A stretch of DNA of 23,885 nucleotides from Priapulus caudatus (Eukaryota; Priapulida; Priapulimorpha; Priapulimorphida; Priapulidae), in NCBI RefSeq assembly GCF_000485595.1, contig NW_014578658.1:54529-78413 (forward strand), written 5' to 3'. This document shows positions 9,105 to 17,841 of this stretch, piece by piece. Made by a program: the position numbers and the translations under genes. Positions within the stretch are counted from its first letter, which is position 1. Every line of letters starts with the position of its first letter. A model generated the notes under the pieces. It did not search any database. It had not been told where the DNA came from and saw only the letters and a list, made by a program, of their open reading frames with translations.

Positions 9105-9769
9105 TGGGTGGAGGGTGCCTCACAACACCATATCCCTGCTCATCCCAGAAGTGTGCCAGGCCATCATCGATGAGTACAAGGATGAGGTGATGAAGTGTCC
9201 CACCACTCCTGAGGAATGGCGTGCCATATCTGACAAGTTAACGGAGAGGTGGAACTTCCCTCGTACCTGTGGTGCACTTGACGGCAAGCACGTCAACTGC
9301 AAGTGTCCTCCAAACAGTGGTTCCCTATACTACAACTAGAAAGGGTTCTTCTCCGTTGTCCTCATGGCGCTCGTGGATGCTGATTACAAGTTCATCTGGG
9401 CAGACATCGGCGGTATAGAATCAGCATTCGCTCAGATCTACAATGCCTCTGAGCTGAATGAATGCGTTGAAGATGGTATAGGGGTCCCCTGATCACGATC
9501 CTCTTCCCAACGACAACCAGGATGTTCCCTACTTCTTCGTCAGGCGACGATGCCTTCGCCCTACGACCCAACATGATGAAGCCGTACAGCCTCCGGGGTA
9601 TGACGCGGCCGGAGAGCATCTTGAACTACCGGCTTTCCCGAGCCAGGAGGGTCGTAGAAAATGCCTTCGGCATCCTGGCCAACCGTTTCCAAGTTCTCGT
9701 GAGCACGATGCAGCAGCAGCCCGAGACCGTCAAGCTCATTGCCACAGCATGCATGACCGCTGCCGTTCG
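9105..9769 (+). pseudogene. Broken PIF/Harbinger (HARBI1/ALP1-like) transposase
   Basis: The translated plus strand gives GWRVPHNTISLLIPEVCQAI, then GALDGKHVNC, GDDAFAL and [11 protein letters not shown], the typical blocks of the DDE nuclease of PIF/Harbinger transposons, which cut and paste DNA in the nucleus. The three acidic catalytic positions are all still visible: Asp at 9280-9282, Asp at 9545-9547 and Glu at 9657-9659. It is nevertheless dead as written. There is an in-frame TAG at 9337-9339 where a Tyr codon is expected. Residues look lost around 9415-9425 (GGI...AFAQIYN). A frame change leads to a TGA at 9490-9492, and another lies near 9541. The N-terminal portion is missing, and after TACMT (ends about 9757) similarity stops. 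No terminal repeats were recognised. Stops and shifts fit an inactive copy, although some indels could be sequence error. Confidence 0.85.
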
Positions 9770-9806
9770 CTGGCTGTGCGTTGAATGCGCGGACCATTCA
9801 TTCCGT

Positions 9807-9920
9807 GCGCTAGCAACACGCTGTGCATTCGTTGGATTTTTTTAACATGTGCGCCCTGTATACGCTCTGTATGCGCCCTGTATACGCGCAGCGCGCTAGC
9901 AACACGCTGTGCATTCGTTG
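9807..9920. repeat. Pair of 28-bp direct repeats plus a 15-bp repeat
   Basis: Bases 9807-9834 and 9893-9920 are identical (both contain gctagcaacacgctgtgc), 86 bases apart. Between them gcgccctgtatacgc occurs twice (9851-9865, 9873-9887). The block begins about 40 bases after the last recognisable transposase residue, so it may be a subterminal repeat region of that element or a separate small repeat. Confidence 0.75.
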
Positions 9921-10320
9921 TCAACTCGCTAGCTTCTCCCAAATCCTGACAAAAGTTGGGTGCACAACGACGCACTGATCTTATTTTCCATTTTTTTCAA
10001 TGCGCGGGCTGTGCGTCGCGTATGTGTGACTGGGCCATACATATATGTGACTGACTCATTAGAAATCAATGATATTTTAAATTACGATTTATATATTCTT
10101 TATTCTAATGTGTCTGATGATGATGTTTATTAAATTTGTACTATTTACCATTGAATAAATATTTTTGTGACTTAAAAACTTTTAGCTACTTTTTTATTAA
10201 AACCTCCACCAGATCTAGAGGTCATCTTTTTGTTGAACTTTTTTTGTCAAGACAAAGGTTGTCGACATCTGGTCGGTCTGGTCGATAATATATATATAGG
10301 CCCTATATATATATATATGT
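9921..10320. other. AT-rich intergenic DNA
   Basis: No gene seen. A polyadenylation-type AATAAA lies at 10154-10159 on the plus strand. A TA-rich near-palindrome (tatatatagg-c-cctatatata) ends the stretch at about 10289-10316, just before the next ORF. Confidence 0.5.
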
Positions 10321-10327
10321 GTTTTTT

Positions 10328-10735
10328 ATGCTGCCTAGCCCACGAGTGGTTCGTATAGACGATGTAACAAGGCGAGTTCCATCCCATTCCTCCACCGCAG
10401 CCATCCAGTGGCATCAGGTTCTTCTTTATGCCATCATAGCGCTGGCCATAGGCGCTGTTCTATATTATTGGTGCGCACCGCCGCATTTTCTACCGATCTT
10501 ATGCCGCCGTCAACCGCTATTCTGCACGATCATGCCGGTCACCAACCCTACATTTGACTTCGCTGGTCACGCTGTCGCTGCCGCCTCCACACCGTTCTTT
10601 TCCGGCCATCCTCAGCCCACCGCCTCCCGCACACCACAACCGCCGCCGAACATCCCAAAACCGCTAGACCATCCCCTGCAGACGAGCGATGATTCGGAGG
10701 GCGTCGAAATGGTGACACTTCGTCGTCACCACTAA
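10328..10735 (+). CDS. Orphan single-pass membrane protein ORF (135 aa)
   Basis: An ATG at 10328 opens 135 codons. Residues 1-29 are polar and basic. Residues 30-48 (QVLLYAIIALAIGAVLYYW) form a clear transmembrane helix. A Cys/Pro-rich stretch (CAPPHFLPILC) and a Pro/Ser/Thr-rich tail with an acidic patch DDSEGVEM near the end follow. I do not recognise the family. A short ectodomain plus one helix and a proline-rich tail could be the last exon of a receptor or the C-terminal part of a retroelement envelope-like protein; neither is shown. The 5' end of the ORF lies in sequence that recurs at 266-392, so it may belong to a repeated element. GC-rich coding-like composition in AT-rich surroundings supports a real exon. 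In-frame DNA just upstream is TA-rich, so the start, or an upstream splice, is uncertain. Confidence 0.45.
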   Translation: MLPSPRVVRIDDVTRRVPSHSSTAAIQWHQVLLYAIIALAIGAVLYYWCAPPHFLPILCRRQPLFCTIMPVTNPTFDFAGHAVAAASTPFFSGHPQPTASRTPQPPPNIPKPLDHPLQTSDDSEGVEMVTLRRHH

Positions 10736-11035
10736 CACTATTATCTTAGAGCATACCGTAGCTATAGTACGCGTCGCACGTTCGTGTCACGAAGACCTAG
10801 GAGTCTCGCGCGCCTCGGTAGCTCATGTAGTCGCGGTGTTGGTATACCGCTATATAGGTATATATATATATATATATTAACGCACGTTTAGGTACCTTTT
10901 TACGGTTGTTCAGTCTTTTGCGGTTTTATTTTCAGCGGTTCGCATATGCGGTAGCCGGTCCACGCGGGTAACGCATTCTACCGCTTCTACTGCTGTTGCC
11001 TTCATCCACTATGTAATCACCGTCTTCATAGAGTG
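10736..11035. other. Spacer between the two orphan ORFs
   Basis: Contains a TA-rich near-palindrome (about 10848-10880) that could serve as a TATA region. It also holds a good splice-acceptor-like sequence, gcggttttattttcag, at 10921-10936. If that acceptor is used, the next ORF would lie in a downstream exon with a 5' untranslated part of about 100 bases. Confidence 0.35.
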
Positions 11036-11671
11036 ATGGGGTTGGAACACGCGGCGCGATACCTGCTGGCGTCGGTCGTCTCCTGGGTGCTCCTCGCCGG
11101 GCGCACCTGCTCGCTGCCGCCACCGACCGCGCCGTCAGTGACAACGCCGTCGACCCCCGAGGCGATTCCAGCGACCGTCCGTCACCGTCGGCGAGACAGC
11201 TGGCCGCCGCTCGCCACGCCCGATCGACCCCTGCAGGCCGTTGTCGGGACCGCGAGACCGCCGCCACCGCATGACCACGACCACGACGGCAACGCCCACG
11301 ACGACGCCCCCGAGGACCTCTGCGAACTCATCTGCCGGTTCATGCACGACAACATCCTCGCCAACATGAATGGCATCGCGCATCACGAGGACGCCCATCA
11401 GGCCCTCCATGACCTCATCGATGAGTTCATTCATCGCAACCTCCGCGCCAACCTGGCCGATAACATTCCGTTCTGGCGCTGGGAGACTCCCGGCCAGCAC
11501 GACAACGCGCAGGGGAACGAGGGCGATCGGTGGGACGGCGAGGAGCTGGCCGACGAGCTCCACGCCCATCTAGCCGATCGGTGGGACGACGGCAACTGGG
11601 AGGCCGAGGAGAACTGGGACCATCCTGACGACGACAGGCCGCCTATCCTCGTCCCCGAGCCCCGAGGCTGA
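11036..11671 (+). CDS. Orphan secreted-looking acidic protein ORF (211 aa)
   Basis: An ATG at 11036 opens 211 codons. The N-terminus MGLEHAARYLLASVVSWVLL followed by AGRTCS has the shape of a signal peptide (hydrophobic core about residues 9-21). A Pro/Thr/Arg-rich segment follows (about 24-80), then a His/Asp-rich patch (HDHDHDGNAHDD). Two similar helical segments come next: DLCELICRFMHDNILANMNG and HDLIDEFIHRNLRANLADN, an internal duplication. The C-terminus is Trp/Asp/Glu-rich (ADRWDDGNWEAEENWDHPDDD). No family is recognised. High GC in an AT-rich region and the internal repeat support a real coding sequence. It lies 300 bases after the membrane ORF on the same strand. The frame +2 relative to it continues with protein-like sequence after the stop, so the C-terminus may be cut by a one-base indel. 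Confidence 0.5.
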   Translation: MGLEHAARYLLASVVSWVLLAGRTCSLPPPTAPSVTTPSTPEAIPATVRHRRRDSWPPLATPDRPLQAVVGTARPPPPHDHDHDGNAHDDAPEDLCELICRFMHDNILANMNGIAHHEDAHQALHDLIDEFIHRNLRANLADNIPFWRWETPGQHDNAQGNEGDRWDGEELADELHAHLADRWDDGNWEAEENWDHPDDDRPPILVPEPRG

Positions 11672-12058
11672 CTGGCATCGGATGTTCCCGCATCTGTTCC
11701 CCGAGGAGCTCCCCCGGTGGAGTAATTTCTTCCGGCCATGGTTTTTTGTTTGGGGGGTGTCTTCTTTCATTTCAAAAATGTTGTTGCCTTTTTTTATCTC
11801 CGCGGTCTCATATAGTTCACTTTTGCATCTTAAATTGTTTTATTGTTCTATCTAAAATTGTTTTGTTGTTCTATCTAAAATTCTTTCTCAAGTGGTTCGG
11901 CCGTAATCGTAACGGATATTTTATACGGGTATTAGACTGGTTCATATTTCAGGAAAAGAAAGTCCAGTAGGCATTTTTGAGGAAAAAGGGCCAAATAACT
12001 TTTTCTAGAGTGGTTTTTCATGCTGAATACGAATCTTTTGTTTGGATATCTCTATTTT
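11672..12058. other. Sequence after the orphan ORF, with a 23-bp tandem duplication
   Basis: The first ~100 bases are open in another frame (DWHRMFPHLFPEELPRWSNF), possibly a continuation of the preceding protein. Further on, aattgttttattgttctatc-type sequence is tandemly duplicated with a 23-bp period (11833-11881). The rest is AT-rich and ends at the assembly gap. Confidence 0.45.
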
Positions 12059-13036
12059 NNNNNNNNNNNNNNNNNNNNNNNNNNNNNNNNNNNNNNNNNN
12101 NNNNNNNNNNNNNNNNNNNNNNNNNNNNNNNNNNNNNNNNNNNNNNNNNNNNNNNNNNNNNNNNNNNNNNNNNNNNNNNNNNNNNNNNNNNNNNNNNNNN
12201 NNNNNNNNNNNNNNNNNNNNNNNNNNNNNNNNNNNNNNNNNNNNNNNNNNNNNNNNNNNNNNNNNNNNNNNNNNNNNNNNNNNNNNNNNNNNNNNNNNNN
12301 NNNNNNNNNNNNNNNNNNNNNNNNNNNNNNNNNNNNNNNNNNNNNNNNNNNNNNNNNNNNNNNNNNNNNNNNNNNNNNNNNNNNNNNNNNNNNNNNNNNN
12401 NNNNNNNNNNNNNNNNNNNNNNNNNNNNNNNNNNNNNNNNNNNNNNNNNNNNNNNNNNNNNNNNNNNNNNNNNNNNNNNNNNNNNNNNNNNNNNNNNNNN
12501 NNNNNNNNNNNNNNNNNNNNNNNNNNNNNNNNNNNNNNNNNNNNNNNNNNNNNNNNNNNNNNNNNNNNNNNNNNNNNNNNNNNNNNNNNNNNNNNNNNNN
12601 NNNNNNNNNNNNNNNNNNNNNNNNNNNNNNNNNNNNNNNNNNNNNNNNNNNNNNNNNNNNNNNNNNNNNNNNNNNNNNNNNNNNNNNNNNNNNNNNNNNN
12701 NNNNNNNNNNNNNNNNNNNNNNNNNNNNNNNNNNNNNNNNNNNNNNNNNNNNNNNNNNNNNNNNNNNNNNNNNNNNNNNNNNNNNNNNNNNNNNNNNNNN
12801 NNNNNNNNNNNNNNNNNNNNNNNNNNNNNNNNNNNNNNNNNNNNNNNNNNNNNNNNNNNNNNNNNNNNNNNNNNNNNNNNNNNNNNNNNNNNNNNNNNNN
12901 NNNNNNNNNNNNNNNNNNNNNNNNNNNNNNNNNNNNNNNNNNNNNNNNNNNNNNNNNNNNNNNNNNNNNNNNNNNNNNNNNNNNNNNNNNNNNNNNNNNN
13001 NNNNNNNNNNNNNNNNNNNNNNNNNNNNNNNNNNNN
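12059..13036. other. Assembly gap (978 N)
   Basis: All bases are N. DNA to the left is nuclear in character; DNA to the right is AT-rich repeat leading into mitochondrial genes. The physical link between the two sides is therefore an assembler's inference. Reading frames drawn across it are meaningless. Confidence 0.99.
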
Positions 13037-13084
13037 AGTATATAGTTATTATATATAGTACGTATGCAAGATTAAGTATGTGTT

Positions 13085-13309
13085 ATGAGTAAAAAAGATC
13101 AATGGTATTTATTTACTAGAATAGATGAAGTGAACTATGCAGGCTTTTCTAATTTAAAAAAGAAAAGCTGCTGGGCCCATGGTTTTTGGTCGCCTTTATT
13201 CCTTTTATCTTTTGTTTTGTTCCGTTGGGGTCATAAGTAGTGAAATTTTTGTCAGATTAAGAGGAGTTACATTTTAGAGTGATAATAGCGGTCATATGTT
13301 TCAACGGAA
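13085..13309 (+). repeat. Module A, first copy (plus orientation)
   Basis: Contains the marker words tttttctaatttaaaaaaga-like sequence, ctgctgggcccatggttttt, a Thr/Pro-like cctttattccttttatc stretch and, at its end, a tcatatgtt...cggaaattta block. The same module recurs inverted at 15290-15535 and in plus orientation at 16545-16740. It directly precedes the first tandem array. Confidence 0.75.
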
Positions 13310-15280
13310 ATTTAGCCATAGCTTAATAAGTAATTATTTTTAAAGTAAAAGCAACTATAAGATTTAACACCTATTATCCTTATTTATAAAGATTGTTTAT
13401 AACTTTACACTTATTATAGTTCTTAATTTAAGGAGTTTAATTATTATAGAAGATTTATAACTTTAACGTATTATAGAGGTATATTTTTATAAATAGCATA
13501 TAAATTTGATACACCTATACCTTAGTTTTTTTAAGTAAAGATTTGATAACTTTTAACGTCTATAAGGTAGATTTAATAGTTTTAGTATTATAAAGATTTT
13601 ATAACGTTAACGGTTACTTATAGTATTGATTTGGTTAATAAAAAGCATATAATATTAACACCGTATACCTTGAGTTTTTATAAAGGAGATTTTATAACGT
13701 TTAACGGTCTATTAAGTACTATTATGTTGTTATAAGAAGCATATAAAAATTTAAGAGCGCGTATACCGCTTTAGTTTTTTATAAGATTTTTAAAACTTTA
13801 ACGTTATTATGATTTATATACAGTGAGTTTTATTTATTATAAAGATTGTTATAACTTTACCGTTATTCATAGTATTATTGCTTTATAAAAGCATATAAAT
13901 TTAACACCTATACGCGTTAGTTTTTATAAGATTTTAAACTTTAACAGTTATTATAGTTTACAATTTAGATAGTTTTATTATTATAAAGGACTTTATAACT
14001 TTAACGTTATTATAGTATTTGATTTTTATAAAACGCATATAAGATATTATACACCTATACCTTATTTTTATAAAGAATTCTTATGAACTTAACGTATTAT
14101 AGTATTATTTTGTATAAAGTGCTACTATAAAATTTAAACACCTATACCCTTAGTTTTTTATACAGATTTTTATAACTTTAACGTTTATAGATGTATATAG
14201 TTTTTATAAACGAGCATAATAAAGTTGAACGTACCTGATACCTTATTTTTAACTAAGATTTATAACTTAACGTTAATGTATACGTATTATTTATAAAAGC
14301 AATAAATTTAACACCTAAGTACCGTTAGTTGTTTATAACAGATCTTATAGACTGTTGAACGATAGATGTAAAGTCTCTATATTTAAATAGTTGTATTATT
14401 ATAAAGAGTTTGTATAACCTTTAACGTGTAATTGAGTAGTGATTGATCTTTTAATAAAAGCATAATTAATTAACACCTAAGTACCTTAGTTTTTATAAAG
14501 ATTTTGATAACTTAGAGACGTTATTATAGTTTAATTTAATAGTTTTAGTAATTATAAAGATTTTATAACTTTAACGTTATATAGTATTATTTTTATAAAG
14601 CAATATAAGATTTAACGACCTATTACCTGTATGTTTTAATAAAGATTTTATAATTTTAACGGTTATCAAGTATTATGTTTATAAGAAAGTCATAATGAAA
14701 ATTAACACCTAGTACGTTAGTGTTTTATAAAGCATATTATAACTTTAACGTTATTATACGTATTATTTTTATAAAAAGCATATAATTAACACCTATATCC
14801 TGTAGTTTTTATAAAGATTTTATAACTTTAGACGTTATTATACTGTATTGATTTTTATAAAAAGCAATATAATTTAACACCTATACCTTATTTTTTATAA
14901 AGATTGTTATAACTTTAACGGTTATTATACTGTTTAATTTAATAGTTTTATTATTATAAAGTTTTATAACTTTAACCGTTATTCATAGTATTATGTTTAC
15001 TAATAAGCAGGATAAATTTAGAATCACTATACCTAGTTTTATAAAGTTGTTATAACTGTTACGTTTATTATAGTATTATTTTTATAAAAGCATATAAATT
15101 TAACACTATACCTTAGTTTTTATAAAGATTTTATAACTTTAACGTTATTATAGTTTAATTTAATAGTTTTATTATTATAAAGATTTTATAACTTTAACGT
15201 TATTATAGTATTATTTTTATAAAAGCATATAAATTTAACACCTATACCTTAGTTTTTTATAAAGATTTTATAACTTTTAT
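13310..15280. repeat. AT-rich tandem array 1 (81-bp and 55-bp units)
   Basis: Two unit types alternate. The long unit is about 81 bp and contains ataaaagcatataaatttaa, cacctataccttag and ttataactttaacgttatt. The short unit is about 55 bp and contains agtttaatttaatagtttta and shares the ttataaagattttataactttaacg end, so it looks like a deletion form of the long one. Copies from 13310 to about 15065 carry many one-base differences, whereas those from 15065 to 15275 are nearly perfect. The array continues on the far side of module A at 16741-17545 in the same orientation. Likely mitochondrial control-region DNA, because copy 2 abuts trnN. Confidence 0.85.
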
Positions 15281-15289
15281 AAAAATAAT

Positions 15290-15535
15290 ACATAAATATG
15301 TAAATTTTCCGTGAACATATGAGTATTATCACTTAAACAATGGTAACTTTTAGATCTAGCAAAAAACAACTTGGACCCCGGAAACAAGAACCAAGAAGAT
15401 AAAAGGAATAAGAGGCGATACCAGAAAACCCATGGGGGCCCAGCACTTTCGGTTTTTGGTGAAATTGAGGCAAAGCTGCTAGGGGCGGATAGATGAGGTT
15501 GTAAGGATAAAGTAAACATACATTATTTTTATATA
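15290..15535 (-). repeat. Module A, inverted copy
   Basis: Read on the minus strand this repeats the other module A copies: a start like ataaaaataatgtatgttta, then gtgctgggcccccatgggtt, cttattccttttatcttctt, ttccggggtcc and the catatgttcacggaaaattt end. It is more diverged than the two plus copies in the hairpin part. With module A at 13085 it brackets array 1 as a long inverted repeat, and with 16545 it brackets the TA-rich block. Confidence 0.75.
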
Positions 15536-15745
15536 ACACATATAATTTCATATATATATAATACATATATATATATATAGTATAATATATATATATAGTA
15601 ATAATAATATATATATATATATAGTAGTATATCTATATATATATAATCATATCTGTATATATATATATATATATATAGGTATAATATATATATATAATAA
15701 TATATATATATATATGATATATAATCATATATAGTAGAGTATATA

Positions 15746-15780
<35 letters not shown>

Positions 15781-16476
15781 TTATGAGAGTGATATAATAT
15801 ATGTGATATATATAAATATACTCATATTATAATATAGTATATATATAATATAATATGAGTATTGATAAGGTAGATGGGGAGTATAGGTGTAAGTGAGGTG
15901 ATGAGGTAGTATAAATAGGTATAGATGGGGATAGTATATGAGTGGGAGGAGGCAGTATGGGGGGCTGGAGGCGGGAGAGGGGGAGAGGGTGAAGTAGTAG
16001 TAGTATGGTATAGGATGAGGGTGAGGGTAGGTAGTCGAGGGTAGGTATGAAGTGTAGTAGGAAGGTGAAGTATAGAGTATGTAGATATAGGGATAGTAAT
16101 GTATGGAGGTGAGTAGGTAAGTGAGTAAAAGTTGGGGTTATGGAGTAGATGAGTAGGTGAGGGGGGTAGCTAGAGAGCAGGATAGTATGGATAATGAGAT
16201 ATAGTATAGTAGATATATAGTAGGGTATATAGTATATATTATAAAATACGTAATAGTAGTATATAGTAACATATAATATATATAATAGGCTGATATAGTA
16301 GTATATGATATAGCTATATATATATATATATTATATATAAATATGGAATATTAGTATATAGTTACTATATATATTATATATAATATATAGTAATAGAAAT
16401 AAGGCAACAGATAAAATATATTATAGTATAGAGAGTGAATGAGTATGATAGTGGATATATATATGATATAAAGTAA

Positions 16477-16513
<37 letters not shown>

Positions 16514-16544
16514 TATATATATATGAAATTATATGTGTTATATA
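15536..16544. repeat. TA microsatellite block with a C-poor G-rich core
   Basis: The outer parts (15536-15860 and 16195-16544) are mostly (TA)n with short interruptions. The core, about 15860-16190, is made of gtagatgggg, gtgagggtagg, ggagagggggagaggg and similar words, with almost no C on the plus strand. The block is flanked by module A in opposite orientations. No gene. Confidence 0.85.
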
Positions 16545-16740
16545 AAAATAATGGTATTTATTTACTTAAATAATTATGCTAGCAGCTTTTCTAATTTAAA
16601 AAAGAAAAGCTGCTGGGCCCATGGTTTTTTGTCGCCTTTATCCCTTTTATCTTTTGGTTTTGTTTCCGGGGGTCATAAGTTGTTTTTTGTAGATTAAAAT
16701 TACATTTTAAGTGATAATACTCATATGTTCACGGAAAATT
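16545..16740 (+). repeat. Module A, third copy (plus orientation)
   Basis: The cleanest copy of the module: aataatggtatttatttact, a hairpin at 16581-16614, gctgggcccatggttttttg, tcccttttatcttttggttt, gggggtcataagttg and catatgttcacggaaaattt. Followed directly by array 2. Confidence 0.8.
16581..16614. repeat. Perfect 12-bp-stem hairpin in module A
   Basis: agcagcttttct (16581-16592) and agaaaagctgct (16603-16614) are exact reverse complements around the 10-base A/T loop aatttaaaaa. Immediately followed by gggcccatgg, itself containing the palindrome gggccc. Similar stem-loops occur in mitochondrial control regions and replication origins; a function here is inference. Confidence 0.8.
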
Positions 16741-17545
16741 TACATATTTATAGTATTATTTTATAAAAGCATATAAATTTAACACCTATACCTTAGTTTT
16801 TATAAAGATTTTATAACTTTAACGTTATTATAGTATTATTTTTATAAAAGCATATAAATTTAACACCTATACCTTAGTTTTTATAAAGATTTTATAACTT
16901 TAACGTTATTATAGTTTAATTTAATAATTTTATTATTATAAAGATTTTATAACTTTAAACCGTATTATGGTAACTATTTTTTATAAAAAGGCATATAAAT
17001 TCTAACACGCTATAACCTTAAGTTTTTTATAAAGATTTTATAACTTTAACGTTATTATAGTTTAATTTAATAGTTTTATTATTATAAAGATTTTATAACT
17101 TTAACGTTATTATAGTATTATTTTTATAAAAGCATATAAATTTAACACCTATACCTTAGTTTTTATAAAGATTTTTATACTTTAAGCGTTATCATGAGTA
17201 TTAATTTTTATCAAAAGCCATATTAAATTTAACACCTATTACCTTAGTTTTTATAAAGATTTTATAACTTTAACAGGGGTTATATTATATGTTTGAATTT
17301 AAATAGTTTTATTATTATTAAAGATTTTTATAATTCTTAACGTATTATAGTATTATTTTTACTAAAAAGCATATAATTTTAACGACCTATACGTCTACAG
17401 TTTTTATAAAGATTATAAATTTATAACGTATGATAGTTTTATTTAATAGTTTTATATTATAAAGATTTTATAACTTTAACGTTATTATAGTATTATTTTA
17501 TAAAGCATATAAATTTAACACTATACCTTAGTTTTTATAAAGATT
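16741..17545. repeat. AT-rich tandem array 2 (81-bp and 55-bp units)
   Basis: Same units and orientation as array 1, in the order long, long, short, long, short and so on. Long stretches are identical between copies (16741-16955, 17030-17170, 17460-17545), with noisier patches between. The array ends in a unique tail (17546-17674) that resembles the tail after array 1 (ataaaaataa.acac...atgtaaa, then aagtattgtca.tta). Confidence 0.9.
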
Positions 17546-17674
17546 TATAACTTTTTATAAAAATAACACACGTATGTAAACTCATTGTAGATACCCAGAC
17601 AAATGCAAATATATATATATATGTATATATAAGTATTGTCATTTAAAATGAAATTTAGTCTACACAAACCATTT
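17546..17674. other. Unique tail between the array and trnN
   Basis: Non-coding. Contains a (TA)n patch at 17610-17630. On the minus strand it lies just downstream of trnN, where a control region would be expected if the neighbouring block is inverted relative to the arthropod order. I checked for further tRNAs and found none convincing. Confidence 0.5.
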
Positions 17675-17741
17675 TTAGATAAAGGGACTTAAGCTTCCCA
17701 CTCTTTGATTAACAATCACTGCTTATTCAAGCTCTTATCTA
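17675..17741 (-). tRNA. trnN: tRNA-Asn (GTT), mitochondrial
   Basis: Acceptor stem TAGATAA/TTATCTA (17741-17735 with 17682-17676), D stem GCTT/AAGC, T stem GGGA/TCCC, and a loop TTGTTAA carrying anticodon GTT. The anticodon stem has mismatches at its outer pairs, possibly sequence error. Follows trnA and trnR, as in the ancestral ecdysozoan order. Confidence 0.85.
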
Positions 17742-17746
17742 CCCAA

Positions 17747-17839
17747 CCTATAATGTTTCCATTTCTCTTCTGGGTCGAAACGGCAGTTGCTCTACTGCTA
17801 AAAAAACAAAAAAAAAAAAAAGAAAAAAAAAATTATAGG
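17747..17839 (-). tRNA. trnR: tRNA-Arg (TCG), mitochondrial, with A-rich insertion
   Basis: Acceptor stem CTATAAT/ATTATAG, D-like stem GCAG/CTGC, and the loop TTTCGAC with anticodon TCG at 17775-17779. Between the 5' acceptor strand and the D arm lies a run of more than 30 T on this strand (17802-17831, broken by single G and C), which makes the gene about 93 bases instead of about 65. The anticodon stem pairs poorly. It is either an inflated homopolymer in the assembly or a genuinely broken copy. Position between trnA and trnN fits trnR. Confidence 0.65.
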
Positions 17840-17841
17840 CC

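Noticed and set aside
11135-11739. Minus-strand frames opposite the acidic ORF
   Set aside because: They are shadows of the GC-rich plus-strand ORF; the plus strand has the signal-peptide-like start and internal repeat.
11977-13092. Long open frames across the N run
   Set aside because: They are translations of undetermined bases.
15277-15566. Minus-strand frames over module A
   Set aside because: The inverted module is repetitive and the same frames are not kept in the other two copies.
13310-17545. CRISPR array
   Set aside because: Units are contiguous AT-rich tandem repeats of two lengths without variable spacers, in animal DNA.
17546-17674. An additional tRNA (trnE or trnM) between trnN and the array
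   Set aside because: A TTCAT-containing stretch is present but I could not form an acceptor stem, and convincing trnE and trnM lie elsewhere.
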